DNA of 64,000 nucleotides from Providencia manganoxydans (GCF_016618195.1 NZ_CP067099.1:1364001-1428000); one strand, 5' to 3'. Positions 27,249 through 36,725 are shown, numbered from the stretch's first letter. Notes: generated by a model from the letters alone, not told the origin. Translations and numbers: made by a program.

Positions 27249-28382
27249 ATGAAAGAAATCCGTATTGGCATGATAGGTACTGGTTATATTGGTCGTGCTC
27301 ATGCGATCGCATATGCACAGGCGCCGACCGTTTTCCCATTAAAAGGTCAGCTTGTTCGTGAAATGATCGCAGAAATTACACCCGAGTTAGCAGAGACTCG
27401 AGCGAAAGAGATGGGCTTTAATCGTTCAACCGATGACTGGCGTAAACTGGTTGCTGATCCAAACATTGATGTTGTTGATATTTGTTCGCCAAACTTCCTA
27501 CATAAAGAAATGGCTATGGAAGCGATAAAGCAAGGTAAACATGTTTATTGCGAGAAGCCGTTAGCCTTGAACTCACAAGATGCCAAAGAAATGGTAGCGG
27601 CAGCTGCAAAAGCAGGTGTTAAAACATTAGTTGGTTTTAACTATATGAAAAATCCAACTGCGCAACTTGCAAAAGAAATTATTGCAAATGGCGAAATTGG
27701 TGACGTTATTCATTTCTATGGTACTCATAATGAAGACTATATGGCTGATCCTAACGCCCCAATTCACTGGCACTGCTTCAAAGATAAAGCCGGTTTAGGT
27801 GCGCTTGGTGATTTATCCGCACACATTATTAATATGGCTCAATTCTTAGTTGGCGATATTGAGACGGTTTGCGGTGATATGGAGATTGTTATTAAGCAGC
27901 GTCCTGAAAAGGCAGGTTCTTCTGTCATGGTTGATGTTGAGAACGAGGATCAGGCGCATGCGATGGTACGTTTCTCGGGGGGAGCAATGGGGGTAATTGA
28001 AACCTCAAGGATCGCCGCAGGCCGCAAAATGGGACTGACCTATGTCGTCACTGGAACGAAAGGGACCTTATCTTTTACCCAAGAGCGTATGGCTGAGTTG
28101 AAACTATATCGACATGATGAACCAAGTAACCGCCAAGGTTTTAAAACTATTTTAGTGGGCCCTGAGCATCCAGATTATGCGCCATTCTGTAATGGTGCAG
28201 GGCATGGTATTGGGTTTAACGATCAAAAAACAGTTGAAGTTCGAGATTTAATTGATGGTGTCGCAATGGGCGAAAACATGTGGCCTGACTTCGAAGAAGG
28301 TTGGAAAGTCTCACGCATTCTTGATGCCATCGCACGTTCTTATGAAGAACAGCGCTGGGTTAAAGTCACTGAAATCAATTAA
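27249..28382 (+). CDS. Second inositol-type dehydrogenase (Gfo/Idh/MocA)
   Basis: A 377-residue oxidoreductase. The Rossmann motif is GMIGTGYIGRAHA near residue 6, the catalytic Lys is in CEKPLALN near 101, GFNYMKNPT lies near 131, and GALGDLSAHIINMAQF near 185 holds the catalytic Asp-His. It differs from the iolG product in length and insertions and probably acts on another inositol isomer (scyllo- or D-chiro-inositol) or inosose. GGGAGAG lies 7 bases before the ATG at 27249; an upstream in-frame TTG lacks this. It is first in a four-gene unit with iolC, iolE and iolB. Confidence 0.85.
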   Translation: MKEIRIGMIGTGYIGRAHAIAYAQAPTVFPLKGQLVREMIAEITPELAETRAKEMGFNRSTDDWRKLVADPNIDVVDICSPNFLHKEMAMEAIKQGKHVYCEKPLALNSQDAKEMVAAAAKAGVKTLVGFNYMKNPTAQLAKEIIANGEIGDVIHFYGTHNEDYMADPNAPIHWHCFKDKAGLGALGDLSAHIINMAQFLVGDIETVCGDMEIVIKQRPEKAGSSVMVDVENEDQAHAMVRFSGGAMGVIETSRIAAGRKMGLTYVVTGTKGTLSFTQERMAELKLYRHDEPSNRQGFKTILVGPEHPDYAPFCNGAGHGIGFNDQKTVEVRDLIDGVAMGENMWPDFEEGWKVSRILDAIARSYEEQRWVKVTEIN

Positions 28383-28402
28383 TTCTGTTTAAGAGGTGAT
28401 TA

Positions 28403-30307
28403 ATGAATAAGCAGAAGAAACTAGATGTGATCTGCATGGGCCGTATTGCCGTTGACCTATATGGGCAGCAGATAGGTTCACGTCTAGAAGATATGAGTAG
28501 TTTTGCAAAGTACTTAGGCGGTTCTTCCGGCAACGTTGCATATGGCACAGCAATACAAGGCTTGAAATCATCAATGCTGGCAAGGGTGGGTGACGAACAC
28601 ATGGGGCGCTTTCTTCGTGAAGAGCTACAACGTGTTGGTTGCGATACCAGTCATCTAATCACAGATAAAGATAGATTAACGGGGTTGGTGATTTTGGGGA
28701 TCAAGGATGAAGATACCTTTCCACTGATTTTTTACCGTGAAAATTGTGCTGATATGGCTATCACCGAGGACGATTTCAGCGAAGACTATATTGCCTCGGC
28801 ACGTTGTTTGGCAATAACAGGCACTCACTTATCTCATCCCAAAACACGCTCCGCGGTGCTAAAAGCCTTAGAATATGCGAAGCGTAATGGTGTTAAAACT
28901 GCCATTGATATTGACTATCGTCCGGTACTTTGGGGGTTGACCTCTCTTGGTGATGGGGAAACGCGTTTTATTGAATCAGAAAAAGTGACGGAACAGCTGC
29001 AAGAAGTTTTGTCATTATTTGATCTGATAGTCGGTACAGAAGAAGAGTTTCACATTGCAGGTGGATCGACTGACACTATTCAAGCTCTGAAAAATATTCG
29101 CCAATTGACTGATGCAGAGCTAGTTTGTAAACGCGGTGCATTGGGATGCTCTGTATTTACTCAAGCGATCCCTGAAACATTAGATGAAGGGATCACCGTA
29201 AAAGGGGTTCGTGTCGAAGTACTTAACGTTTTAGGGGCTGGTGATGCCTTTATGTCAGGTTTACTACGTGGGTATCTAAATGGTGAAGGCTGGGAGAAAG
29301 CCTGTACTTATGCGAATGCCTGTGGGGCTTTAGTCGTCTCACGTCATGGCTGTGCTCCAGCGATGCCAAGTAAAGTCGAGCTCGATAATTATTTAGAACG
29401 TGCTGCGGCTGTACCTCGTCCGGACTTAGATCCTATGTTGAATCATTTACATCGTGTGACGACTCGCGGAACACAATGGAATGAATTGTGCGTAATGGCC
29501 TTTGACCATCGTATTCAATTTGTTGATATGGCAAGAGCTGCGGGTGCAGATATTTCATGTATTCCTTATCTGAAAAAACTGATCTTTCGTGCTAGCTGTG
29601 AAGTTGCTGAAGAAGCCGAGTTACAAGGTAAAGCAGGGTTGTTGTGCGACAGCACTTTTGGCCAAGATGTGTTGAATGATGTTACAGGTAGAGGCTGGTG
29701 GATTGGTCGACCTATTGAGCTACCTGCTTCTCGTCCACTGTGTCTAGAGCATGGCAATATTGGCTCACAGCTAGTTAGCTGGCCAAAAGAGCATATCGTG
29801 AAATGCTTGGTTTTCTTCCATCCAGAAGATAATCACCCATTACGTTTAGAGCAGGAAAAAACAGTTCAAGAAGTCTATAGCGCCTGCTGCCAATCTGGGC
29901 ATGAATTATTACTTGAAGTTATTTTACCTGCGGATATGGAACGTAATGACGAACTTTATCTACGTGCAATTAAACGTTTCTATAACTTAGGTATCAAACC
30001 TGACTGGTGGAAGCTTCCACCACTGCAATCCGAAAATTGGGATGAAGTGGATTCCTTGATCCAAGAGCGTGACCCATATTGTCGAGGTGTCGTATTACTG
30101 GGGTTAGATGCGCCACAAGCTGAATTAGAAGCAGGTTTTAATGCCGCTGCGGGAAAAGCCATTGTAAAAGGGTTTGCAGTAGGCCGCACATTGTTCGGTA
30201 AGCCTTCATTAGCATGGATGAAGGGTGAGCTTGATGATGATGCGCTAGTAGAAGCGATTAAAAACAATTACCACGGCCTGATCGCCTTATGGCGTCAGCG
30301 TAAATAA
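28403..30307 (+). CDS. iolC: 5-dehydro-2-deoxygluconokinase fused to a DKGP-aldolase-like domain
   Basis: A 634-residue fusion. Residues about 1-325 are a PfkB/ribokinase-type kinase (GGSSGNVAYGTAIQG near 38; the signature LNVLGAGDAFMSGLL near 274), which phosphorylates 5-dehydro-2-deoxy-D-gluconate. Residues about 335-634 are a DUF2090 domain (MAFDHRIQFVDMA near 365), annotated in other genomes as the aldolase that splits the phosphorylated product (IolJ function) into DHAP and malonic semialdehyde. The fusion explains why no separate iolJ is present. GAGG is 6 bases from the ATG and the gap from the previous gene is 20 bases. Kinase assignment is firm; the aldolase role rests on the family. 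Confidence 0.92.
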   Translation: MNKQKKLDVICMGRIAVDLYGQQIGSRLEDMSSFAKYLGGSSGNVAYGTAIQGLKSSMLARVGDEHMGRFLREELQRVGCDTSHLITDKDRLTGLVILGIKDEDTFPLIFYRENCADMAITEDDFSEDYIASARCLAITGTHLSHPKTRSAVLKALEYAKRNGVKTAIDIDYRPVLWGLTSLGDGETRFIESEKVTEQLQEVLSLFDLIVGTEEEFHIAGGSTDTIQALKNIRQLTDAELVCKRGALGCSVFTQAIPETLDEGITVKGVRVEVLNVLGAGDAFMSGLLRGYLNGEGWEKACTYANACGALVVSRHGCAPAMPSKVELDNYLERAAAVPRPDLDPMLNHLHRVTTRGTQWNELCVMAFDHRIQFVDMARAAGADISCIPYLKKLIFRASCEVAEEAELQGKAGLLCDSTFGQDVLNDVTGRGWWIGRPIELPASRPLCLEHGNIGSQLVSWPKEHIVKCLVFFHPEDNHPLRLEQEKTVQEVYSACCQSGHELLLEVILPADMERNDELYLRAIKRFYNLGIKPDWWKLPPLQSENWDEVDSLIQERDPYCRGVVLLGLDAPQAELEAGFNAAAGKAIVKGFAVGRTLFGKPSLAWMKGELDDDALVEAIKNNYHGLIALWRQRK

Positions 30308-30339
30308 TATTACTTTTACCTATACACAGGAGCCTCATC

Positions 30340-31233
30340 ATGGCAATCCAACTCGGTATTAACCCTTTGACATGGACCAATGATGATTTACCAACACTTG
30401 GCGCTGAAACGCCGTTGGAAACATGTTTAACTGAAGGTCGTCAGGCAGGATTTGTTGGTTTTGAACTCGGTAATAAGTTTCCGCGTAAAGCAGAAATTTT
30501 AGGCCCAATCCTGGAACAACATGATCTTAAACTGGTTTCTGGTTGGTATTCAGGGGAATTACTGACTCGCAGCGTTGAAGAAGAAATTGAAGCGGTTCAA
30601 GGTCACCTCGCATTACTGCGTGATTTAGGGGCGAAAGTGATGGTGTTTGCTGAAGTCACACACTGTATTCATGGTGATCAAGACAAACCTGTACACATGC
30701 GTCCACTTTTCCCCGCAGATCAGTGGGAAGAGTACGGTAGAAAACTGACTGAATTTGCAAAATACACCTTGTCACAAGGGGTCCAAATTGCTTATCACCA
30801 CCATATGGGAACCGTCATTGAATCAGCAGAAGATGTTGATAATTTAATGAAATATACAGGTGATGAAGTTGGCTTACTACTCGATACTGGTCACTTAACT
30901 TTTGCGGGAGCGGATCCTGTTGAAGTTGCTAAACGTTGGGCAAAACGTATCAACCATGTTCACTGTAAAGACGTCCGTGCTGATGTACTACAAGATGTTA
31001 AAAACCGCAAAACAAGCTTCTTGAATGCCGTATTAGCGGGGGTATTTACCGTTCCGGGCGACGGTTGTGTTGATTATCCAGCGGTATTTAAAGTATTAAA
31101 AAATAGCCAATATGAAAATGGATGGTTAGTGGTTGAAGCGGAGCAAGATCCTGCAATTGCCCATCCATTAACTTATGCGACACTGGGCTATAATAACTTG
31201 CACAAATTTGCTAAAGATGCAGGTCTGATTTAA
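30340..31233 (+). CDS. iolE: 2-keto-myo-inositol (inosose) dehydratase
   Basis: A 297-residue xylose-isomerase-like TIM barrel that removes water from 2-keto-myo-inositol to form the cyclic diketone used by IolD. Characteristic segments are INPLTWTNDDLPTLG at the N-terminus, VSGWYSGELLTRS near 66, YHHHMGTVIES near 150, LDTGHLTFAGADP near 186, and HVHCKDVR near 208. The His, Glu and Asp residues in these segments form the metal site. The length matches the family (about 297). AGGAG is 8 bases upstream. It sits in the iolC-iolE-iolB run. Confidence 0.94.
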   Translation: MAIQLGINPLTWTNDDLPTLGAETPLETCLTEGRQAGFVGFELGNKFPRKAEILGPILEQHDLKLVSGWYSGELLTRSVEEEIEAVQGHLALLRDLGAKVMVFAEVTHCIHGDQDKPVHMRPLFPADQWEEYGRKLTEFAKYTLSQGVQIAYHHHMGTVIESAEDVDNLMKYTGDEVGLLLDTGHLTFAGADPVEVAKRWAKRINHVHCKDVRADVLQDVKNRKTSFLNAVLAGVFTVPGDGCVDYPAVFKVLKNSQYENGWLVVEAEQDPAIAHPLTYATLGYNNLHKFAKDAGLI

Positions 31234-31311
31234 ACGCCAGTGAAGTTAATAATTTGAGCTGCGATGTATTGTCGCAGCTTAAAATATGTTGTTAGAGCCG
31301 AGGTAAGCGAT

Positions 31312-32145
31312 ATGTCTAAATTATTATCAAAGTATCATTCACCAGATGAGCAGAAGCGTACTCAGCATATTACGCCAGAATCAGCTAATTGGGGGTATGT
31401 CCACTTTGATGTGTATGAACTAAAACAAGGTGAGTCGATTTCCTTGCCGGCATCGGAAAATGAGGTATGTTTAGTGTTAGTTGCGGGTAAAGCAACAGTC
31501 AAAACACCAAAGCAAACATTTGCTAATATCGGTGATCGCATGGATCCTTTTGAGCGTAAAAAGCCCTATGCTGTTTATGTAACCGCACAAGAAGCTATTG
31601 AAGTTACTGCTGAAACAGCGCTGGAATTAGCCGTATGCCAAGCAAAAGGTAAAGGAACTTACCCAACACGTTTAATTGGACCGAATGACATCGATGCAGA
31701 GCAGCGTGGACATGGAAACAATAAACGTTATGTTCATAACATTCTTCCAGATAATAAATCAGCAGACAGCTTACTCGTAGTTGAGGTATTTACAGATGAA
31801 GGGTGCACAAGTTCTTATCCAAGTCATAAACATGATACTGATAATGAACCCGCAGAAACTTATCTGGAAGAGACCTATTATCATCGTTTGAACCCATCTC
31901 AGGGGTTCTGTATGCAGCGTGTTTACACTGATGATCGTGAATTAGATGAGTGTATGGCTGTTTATAATAAAGACGTGGTAATGGTGCCAAAGGGCTATCA
32001 CCCAATGGCAACAATGGCTGGTTATGATAACTATTACCTGAATGTTATGGCTGGACCAACACGTAAATGGCTCTTTACGTGGGAGAAAGATCATAACTGG
32101 GTTAATAGTGAAGAATATGCAGCTAAACATCGTGATAAAAAGTAG
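31312..32145 (+). CDS. iolB: 5-deoxy-glucuronate isomerase
   Basis: A 277-residue bicupin enzyme converting 5-deoxy-D-glucuronate to 5-dehydro-2-deoxy-D-gluconate, the substrate of the IolC kinase. The metal-binding cupin motif appears as YPSHKHDTDNEPAETYLEE near 176, and VPKGYHPMATMAGYDNYYLN near 224 is diagnostic of IolB. The frame is open from 31264, but GAGG lies 8 bases before the ATG at 31312, which yields the standard N-terminus. It is last in its operon, followed by an ERIC element and a strong terminator. Confidence 0.93.
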   Translation: MSKLLSKYHSPDEQKRTQHITPESANWGYVHFDVYELKQGESISLPASENEVCLVLVAGKATVKTPKQTFANIGDRMDPFERKKPYAVYVTAQEAIEVTAETALELAVCQAKGKGTYPTRLIGPNDIDAEQRGHGNNKRYVHNILPDNKSADSLLVVEVFTDEGCTSSYPSHKHDTDNEPAETYLEETYYHRLNPSQGFCMQRVYTDDRELDECMAVYNKDVVMVPKGYHPMATMAGYDNYYLNVMAGPTRKWLFTWEKDHNWVNSEEYAAKHRDKK

Positions 32146-32149
32146 TTTT

Positions 32150-32221
32150 TATACTCATTATACTTCAAGTTGCAGTGTTATTGACTCGATTTAGCTGCAT
32201 CACGAATTATTTAGGGTATAT
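32150..32221. repeat. Short ERIC-type repeat (about 72 bp)
   Basis: Both ends are kept (atactcattatacttcaag and gcatcacgaattatttaggg), but the central half is missing. It is an internally deleted copy between iolB and its terminator. Confidence 0.7.
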
Positions 32222-32251
32222 ACCAAAACCAAAATCTGTTATCTAGACTTT

Positions 32252-32279
32252 GCCAGCAATTCATTGCTGGCTTTTTTTA
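32252..32279 (+). terminator. Terminator of the iolC-iolE-iolB unit
   Basis: Stem gccagcaa with ttgctggc, 4-base loop, then seven T. Strong. Confidence 0.9.
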
Positions 32280-32430
32280 TTGTCATATTAACAGTATCTG
32301 TTAATGCCAGTTACCAATGTAATTAATGCTGTTTTAATTTTACATCAATCACATTATTAATATGTTAATCTGTTCAGATGTATTCATTGTGTTAATTTTA
32401 TGTAAATAAAACATGATGAGTGAGGTAGTA

Positions 32431-33543
32431 ATGAAGCGTAAAACAGGTTTTTTCTTTGATGAGCATTGTTTTTGGCACAGTACCGGCTTGCACGCAACCA
32501 CGTTACCTGTTGGAGGATGGGTACAACCGCCCGCAGGGGCTTCACATGCAGAATCCCCTGAAACTAAAAGGCGACTAAAGAGCCTAATGGACGTTTCGGG
32601 ACTAAGCCGTTCTCTTGTTTTATCTTCAGCAGAACCCGCGAGTGAAGCAACTCTGCTAAAAATACATCCTCAAGCGTATTTAACCCGTTTTAAACAAGTC
32701 AGCGATAATGGTGGCGGGCTCTTAGGTAAAGAAGCGCCATTAGGGCCGGGTAGTTATGAGATTGCTAAATTATCAGCTGGGTTAGCCTGTGCGGCCGTCG
32801 AAGCAGTACTTAGCGGTGAGTTGGATAATGCGTATAGCCTTTCTCGACCACCTGGGCACCATTGTTTGCCCGATGAATCCATGGGATTTTGTTTCCTAGC
32901 AAACATTCCATTAGCGATTGAACGTGCAAAAGAACAATTTAATATACAGCGTGTAGCCGTCATTGATTGGGATGTGCACCACGGTAATGGTACTCAACAT
33001 ATTTTTTGGGATCGCTCCGATGTTTTAACCATTTCATTGCATCAAGACGGATGTTTTCCTCCGGGGTATAGCGGTGAAGATGATATTGGTGGTGGTGAAG
33101 GTGAAGGGTACAATCTCAATATTCCATTACTGGCTGGCGCTGGCCACAATAGCTATATCTATGCAATGAAACAGATAGTCATACCTGCCTTGGAGCGCTT
33201 CAAACCCGAGTTGATCATTGTTGCTAGTGGCTATGATGCAAATGCATTAGATCCACTGGCAAGAATGCAATTACACAGTGAAAGTTTTCGAGAAATGACT
33301 CAGTTAGTCATGGAAGCTGCAGATAGGCTATGTGATGGAAAGCTGGTTATTGTTCATGAAGGCGGCTACTCGGAAGCTTATGTACCATTTTGTGGTTTAG
33401 CGGTGATTGAAGAGATGGTGGGGGTTAGAACTGAAGTCCAAGATCCATTATTGGATTTTATTGGCTTGCAACAACCTAGGGCTGAATTTGAACTATTTCA
33501 ACAACAAATGTTGGATAAGCTCAAAGGCAAATTTGGTTTGTAA
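32431..33543 (+). CDS. Class II HDAC-like deacetylase
   Basis: A 370-residue arginase-fold Zn enzyme. Active-site elements are RPPGHHCLPDESMGFC near 138 (the His pair), DWDVHHGNGTQ near 178 (Asp and His ligands), SGYDANALDPLARMQ near 268 (Asp ligand), and HEGGYSEAY near 313 (catalytic Tyr). This matches bacterial class II histone-deacetylase-like amidohydrolases, which act on acetylated polyamines, acetoin-related or other acetyl-amides, and seldom on histones. The ATG at 32431 has GAGG 5 bases upstream, so the earlier ATGs at 32413 and 32416 are not used. It is a single-gene unit closed by a hairpin. The substrate is unknown. Confidence 0.88.
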   Translation: MKRKTGFFFDEHCFWHSTGLHATTLPVGGWVQPPAGASHAESPETKRRLKSLMDVSGLSRSLVLSSAEPASEATLLKIHPQAYLTRFKQVSDNGGGLLGKEAPLGPGSYEIAKLSAGLACAAVEAVLSGELDNAYSLSRPPGHHCLPDESMGFCFLANIPLAIERAKEQFNIQRVAVIDWDVHHGNGTQHIFWDRSDVLTISLHQDGCFPPGYSGEDDIGGGEGEGYNLNIPLLAGAGHNSYIYAMKQIVIPALERFKPELIIVASGYDANALDPLARMQLHSESFREMTQLVMEAADRLCDGKLVIVHEGGYSEAYVPFCGLAVIEEMVGVRTEVQDPLLDFIGLQQPRAEFELFQQQMLDKLKGKFGL

Positions 33544-33555
33544 TTAAGAGAAAAT

Positions 33556-33586
33556 CGGTTTGCTCCCTATTTCTAGGGGCAAACCG
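33556..33586. terminator. Bidirectional hairpin between convergent genes
   Basis: Stem cggtttgc with gcaaaccg, extended by ccct with aggg inside. It lies between the deacetylase (+) and the reductase (-). Confidence 0.6.
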
Positions 33587-33600
33587 TATTAGCGTATGAG

Positions 33601-34242
33601 TTAGTAAGCCGCAGTGAATTGTTTCCGAATAAATTTTGGTTTTTCGGCTTCGTCAAGAATGGCGACAGCAAGATCTTCCACTGAAATTTTTGCGGGAACA
33701 TGCCCATTCATTAACAGTTGGTTGCCTGCAATTCTAAATGTTTCAGTTCGTTCTCCTGATTCAAGTACAGCCGCAGGGGAGACAAATGTCCAGTCAAGAT
33801 CTTGTATCGTTTGTAAGGTTTGCTTAAATTCTTTTACGGCTTGGGCACCCGGTTTGATAGCCGCGGGGAAATCAGGGGAATCAATCAAATCGACACCTGG
33901 CGCTATTTCGAGACTACCCGCACCGCCGACAACAATAAAACGTTTTACGCCTGATTGTCGGACTGCCTGTAAGATAGATTGGTTACCCGTTATGGTATCT
34001 TGATACAAATTAGGGTTTTGCCAACCCCCATTGAAGGCACTGATCACAATATCTTGGCCTCGGAGCCGAGCGGTTAGCCAAGGGGTATCCGTAATATCTC
34101 CCGCCATAGTGATTAAATGAGCATGCTGTGAGAGTTGATTACTATGACGAGAAATAGCCATAACTTGATGATGGCGAAGCAGCGCTTCATTAACAAGTGC
34201 CTTGCCTACAAAACCTGTTGCTCCAATAATGGATATTTTCAT
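33601..34242 (-). CDS. NAD(P)-binding atypical short-chain reductase (YwnB/NmrA-like)
   Basis: A 213-residue Rossmann protein. The N-terminal ISIIGATGFVGKALVNEALL holds the GxxGxxG motif, ITDTPWLTARLRGQDIVISAF follows, and KRFIVVGGAGSLEIAPG lies near 100. This matches the extended SDR family NAD(P)H-binding proteins (PF13460), often induced by redox stress and of unclear substrate. GGAG is 6 bases before the ATG. It is monocistronic, with an ERIC element 20 bases upstream of the start. Confidence 0.8.
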   Translation of the reverse strand: MKISIIGATGFVGKALVNEALLRHHQVMAISRHSNQLSQHAHLITMAGDITDTPWLTARLRGQDIVISAFNGGWQNPNLYQDTITGNQSILQAVRQSGVKRFIVVGGAGSLEIAPGVDLIDSPDFPAAIKPGAQAVKEFKQTLQTIQDLDWTFVSPAAVLESGERTETFRIAGNQLLMNGHVPAKISVEDLAVAILDEAEKPKFIRKQFTAAY

Positions 34243-34262
34243 TGTTTGCTCCGCAAGTTAAT

Positions 34263-34367
34263 TATACTCATCGTTATTCAAGCTGCGGTGTTAGGCTAAA
34301 ACAGTCTTTGTATCAGGCTTCATTGTTGGTGCATTTTACCTAATTGCATCTTGATGTATTAGAGTAT
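34263..34367. repeat. ERIC-type repeat upstream of the reductase gene
   Basis: Left end atactcatcgttattcaag, right end ttgcatcttgatgtattag then agtat. The core is poorly preserved. It overlaps the likely promoter of the minus-strand reductase. Confidence 0.6.
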
Positions 34368-34570
34368 TTTTAATAGTCATATTTTTAGTGGGTACCCTTT
34401 GAGTATAACGTAATGTTAATAAATGTAGTGGTATTCCCTTAGCAATTTACTCTTCATTACGAGTGGCTTTGCAAAGATGGATTTTGTGGTGGTAATGCTA
34501 ATTGGCAAAAATTGATAATTTGCTCAACACAGCATTTAAATCTGTATGATTTCTTAGTTGTCATTCACTC
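34368..34570. other. Gene-free interval between two ERIC elements
   Basis: About 200 bases without a supported frame, promoter or hairpin. Together with the flanking ERIC copies it makes a 587-base gap between two minus-strand genes. Confidence 0.4.
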
Positions 34571-34697
34571 TATACTCGTTATATTTCAAGTTGCAGGGTT
34601 GTTGACTATACTCAGCGAGTCGAGTCATAGAGTTTATCTATGCTCCCCGCCTATCTTCACTTGTCGCCTACCTGCATCTCGAATTATTGAGAATATA
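34571..34697. repeat. Well-preserved ERIC-type repeat (127 bp)
   Basis: Left end tatactcgttatatttcaag, core tcatagagtttatctatg, right end cctgcatctcgaattattg. It is full canonical ERIC length and the best reference copy in the window. Confidence 0.85.
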
Positions 34698-34830
34698 ATT
34701 GCTATTTACTTTAATGGGGCGGGAATGTTGTTTTCAGCTAGACGAAATCATAATCACAGTAACTTCGTATTGGAAATAATAGAGGGATCATGATGTTGAA
34801 TTAGCCCTGCATGACAGGGCTGATAGGAAA

Positions 34831-35799
34831 TTACTTCGCATCTCTAAATAATCTAAGAATAATACTGGTGGCTACCGCAATCGCTCCACCTAATGCGGTT
34901 TCTAGTATTCTATCAAATAACAGAACATAAGCAGGATGTCGCCAATAAATCACTTGTTCAAGTACTGAAAGGATCAGGCTGGTGACAACAAATGTCATAA
35001 AGGTATAGCCATGATGAAAGCTCATTGGCATAAGAAATGCGAAAACAACAATCGCCGCTAATCCGATATAAGGCATCAAAGGGGTATTAAATAAGAAATA
35101 AAGCAACACGACAGAGAGTAAGCTTCCGGCAACACGTTGTAAGGTGATTTGAATGATACTCTGTGATTTTGGGTGTAATACAAATACAAAGGTGAGTAAT
35201 GTCCAATAAAAATGGCCTAAGCCAAGCATCAGTGGGATGGTTAATGACAGCATCAGTCCAATTGCATAGGTCATTGAACGAGGAATAATGTATTTACGTA
35301 AGGTAAATAAATTTTGCTCAACTAAACTTCCTGTAATAATAGCACGGCGATGCATTTTTTTACTTAATAAATAACAGGTTATTAAAGTGACGCTGCTACC
35401 AATAATAAATCCAAATGCTAAGCTTTTAGAAATATCAGGTAGGATCGTTCCAATGGTGGACATAATAATCATAAATTTCATGGTCAGATCCATGACAGGA
35501 TCAGTCCCGTAAAGCTGATAATAAACAAAAGAAAAGAGGGTAAGGTAGATATAAAAAGCGGTACCTAATCGTAGCGTATCACCGATAAAAATCGCGACGA
35601 GGATCATGACAAGCCAAAAAGAAGTATAAAGATAATTTTTGTACTCTTTAGCCGCATTAAATAGGTTAAATGCATACAATGTCGAGAATGCGGCCCACAT
35701 AGAGGCTTGTACATCCATAATGGCAAATGCCACTAAAGCACTTAATAGCATACAGCCACTGAACATGAGTCCGTCATTGATTGCTGGTATTTTCCTCAT
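34831..35799 (-). CDS. FUSC-type (aromatic acid exporter-like) membrane protein
   Basis: A 322-residue inner-membrane protein with about ten hydrophobic segments in two sets of five, separated by a basic loop near 150-160 (SKKMHRRAI). LGHFYWTLLTFVFVLHPKSQ near 194 and LQRVAGSLLSVVLLYFLF near 218 match the fusaric-acid-resistance/YccS-like (FUSC) superfamily. It lacks the large cytosolic domain of full-length AaeB or YccS, so it is a short form. It is alone, with a small hairpin (34803-34821) after its stop. The substrate is unknown. Confidence 0.75.
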   Translation of the reverse strand: MRKIPAINDGLMFSGCMLLSALVAFAIMDVQASMWAAFSTLYAFNLFNAAKEYKNYLYTSFWLVMILVAIFIGDTLRLGTAFYIYLTLFSFVYYQLYGTDPVMDLTMKFMIIMSTIGTILPDISKSLAFGFIIGSSVTLITCYLLSKKMHRRAIITGSLVEQNLFTLRKYIIPRSMTYAIGLMLSLTIPLMLGLGHFYWTLLTFVFVLHPKSQSIIQITLQRVAGSLLSVVLLYFLFNTPLMPYIGLAAIVVFAFLMPMSFHHGYTFMTFVVTSLILSVLEQVIYWRHPAYVLLFDRILETALGGAIAVATSIILRLFRDAK

Positions 35800-36016
35800 A
35801 AAAAGATGCTCACAATAGGTTTTATAAGTTATTATTTATTAAGATGATTTTATATTAACATAATTATAAGCTTACCGTTTTGAATCAATTAAATCGATTG
35901 AAAGTAAACGATAAATGGTTGTTTTTGTATAAATGTGCCGCGCGGTATTTTTTTGCGGCTTAAAAATGCATAATAATCCTATAGTGCATCATTAGATTGA
36001 AAACAAGGAATAGATA
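35800..36016. promoter_or_regulatory. Divergent promoter region of the FUSC and mdcG-like genes
   Basis: AT-rich, 217 bases, with divergent starts at both ends. No operator is recognised. Confidence 0.35.
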
Positions 36017-36634
36017 ATGCAAGTGCAGCCACATGATTTTGTTTGGATCAATAGTCTTGATGATTTACCCGTAGAAACATTACCTGAATGGGTGATTTCT
36101 CAATGGAATAAACAATTGCCATTAGTAGTGCGTAGAGAAGCGGCAGCAGAAAATAAACTTACAGTTGGGATCCGCGGTATTAAACCCTCACAACGCTTTG
36201 TTACACAAATTGATAAATCATCTATTACACATATTATGGATGTTGCATCCCTTGTCAGTAATTCACGTGAACTACAACGTTCCATGTTTATTGCACTACC
36301 ACCAGTACAAGTGCTGTTACTTCTTTCACAGCATAATTGGCCATGGACATGGGCAGTGACAGGCAGTTGCGCTTATACATTGGTTACTGATATTCAAAGT
36401 ATGTTATCAGATGGCGATTTGGACGTGGTTATTCGTTGTCCAACACCGCACCAAAAAGAAGATTTTGCTGAGTTTGCCATTAAAGCAAATACGCCATTAT
36501 GTCGTATAGATATTCATGTAGAGACTCCAAAAGGGGGCTTTTCATTGGCTGAATGGTTTAAAAATGACGAAGTGACTCTACATACACCACGAGGTAATGT
36601 GATGACTGCCGATCCGTGGGATATTAATTTATAA
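36017..36634 (+). CDS. mdcG: MdcG-like phosphoribosyl-dephospho-CoA transferase
   Basis: A 205-residue protein. MdcG transfers the 2'-phosphoribosyl-3'-dephospho-CoA prosthetic group onto the acyl carrier subunit of malonate decarboxylase. The GSCAYTLVTDIQSMLSDGDL segment near 113 followed by DVVIR holds the DxD pair of this nucleotidyltransferase-type family, and HDFVWI near the N-terminus and LHTPRGNVM near the end also fit. AAGGA lies 8 bases before the ATG. It is an orphan: no malonate decarboxylase subunits or other mdc genes lie nearby, so it may serve a distant locus or another carrier protein. Confidence 0.78.
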   Translation: MQVQPHDFVWINSLDDLPVETLPEWVISQWNKQLPLVVRREAAAENKLTVGIRGIKPSQRFVTQIDKSSITHIMDVASLVSNSRELQRSMFIALPPVQVLLLLSQHNWPWTWAVTGSCAYTLVTDIQSMLSDGDLDVVIRCPTPHQKEDFAEFAIKANTPLCRIDIHVETPKGGFSLAEWFKNDEVTLHTPRGNVMTADPWDINL

Positions 36635-36638
36635 TATT

Positions 36639-36725
36639 GATACTTGTCATTCCTCCTATTACAGAGTTGTAGAGCGACGTTTACTCGCTTGTTGTTTAGC
36701 TGCATCTTGAATTATTTAAGGTATA
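36639..36725. repeat. Short ERIC-type repeat after mdcG
   Basis: Left end atacttgtcattcctcctat, right end gctgcatcttgaattattta. Internally shortened to about 87 bases. Confidence 0.6.

Noticed and set aside
34512..34793. 93-codon plus-strand frame
   Set aside because: Most of it is an ERIC element; no ribosome site or family.
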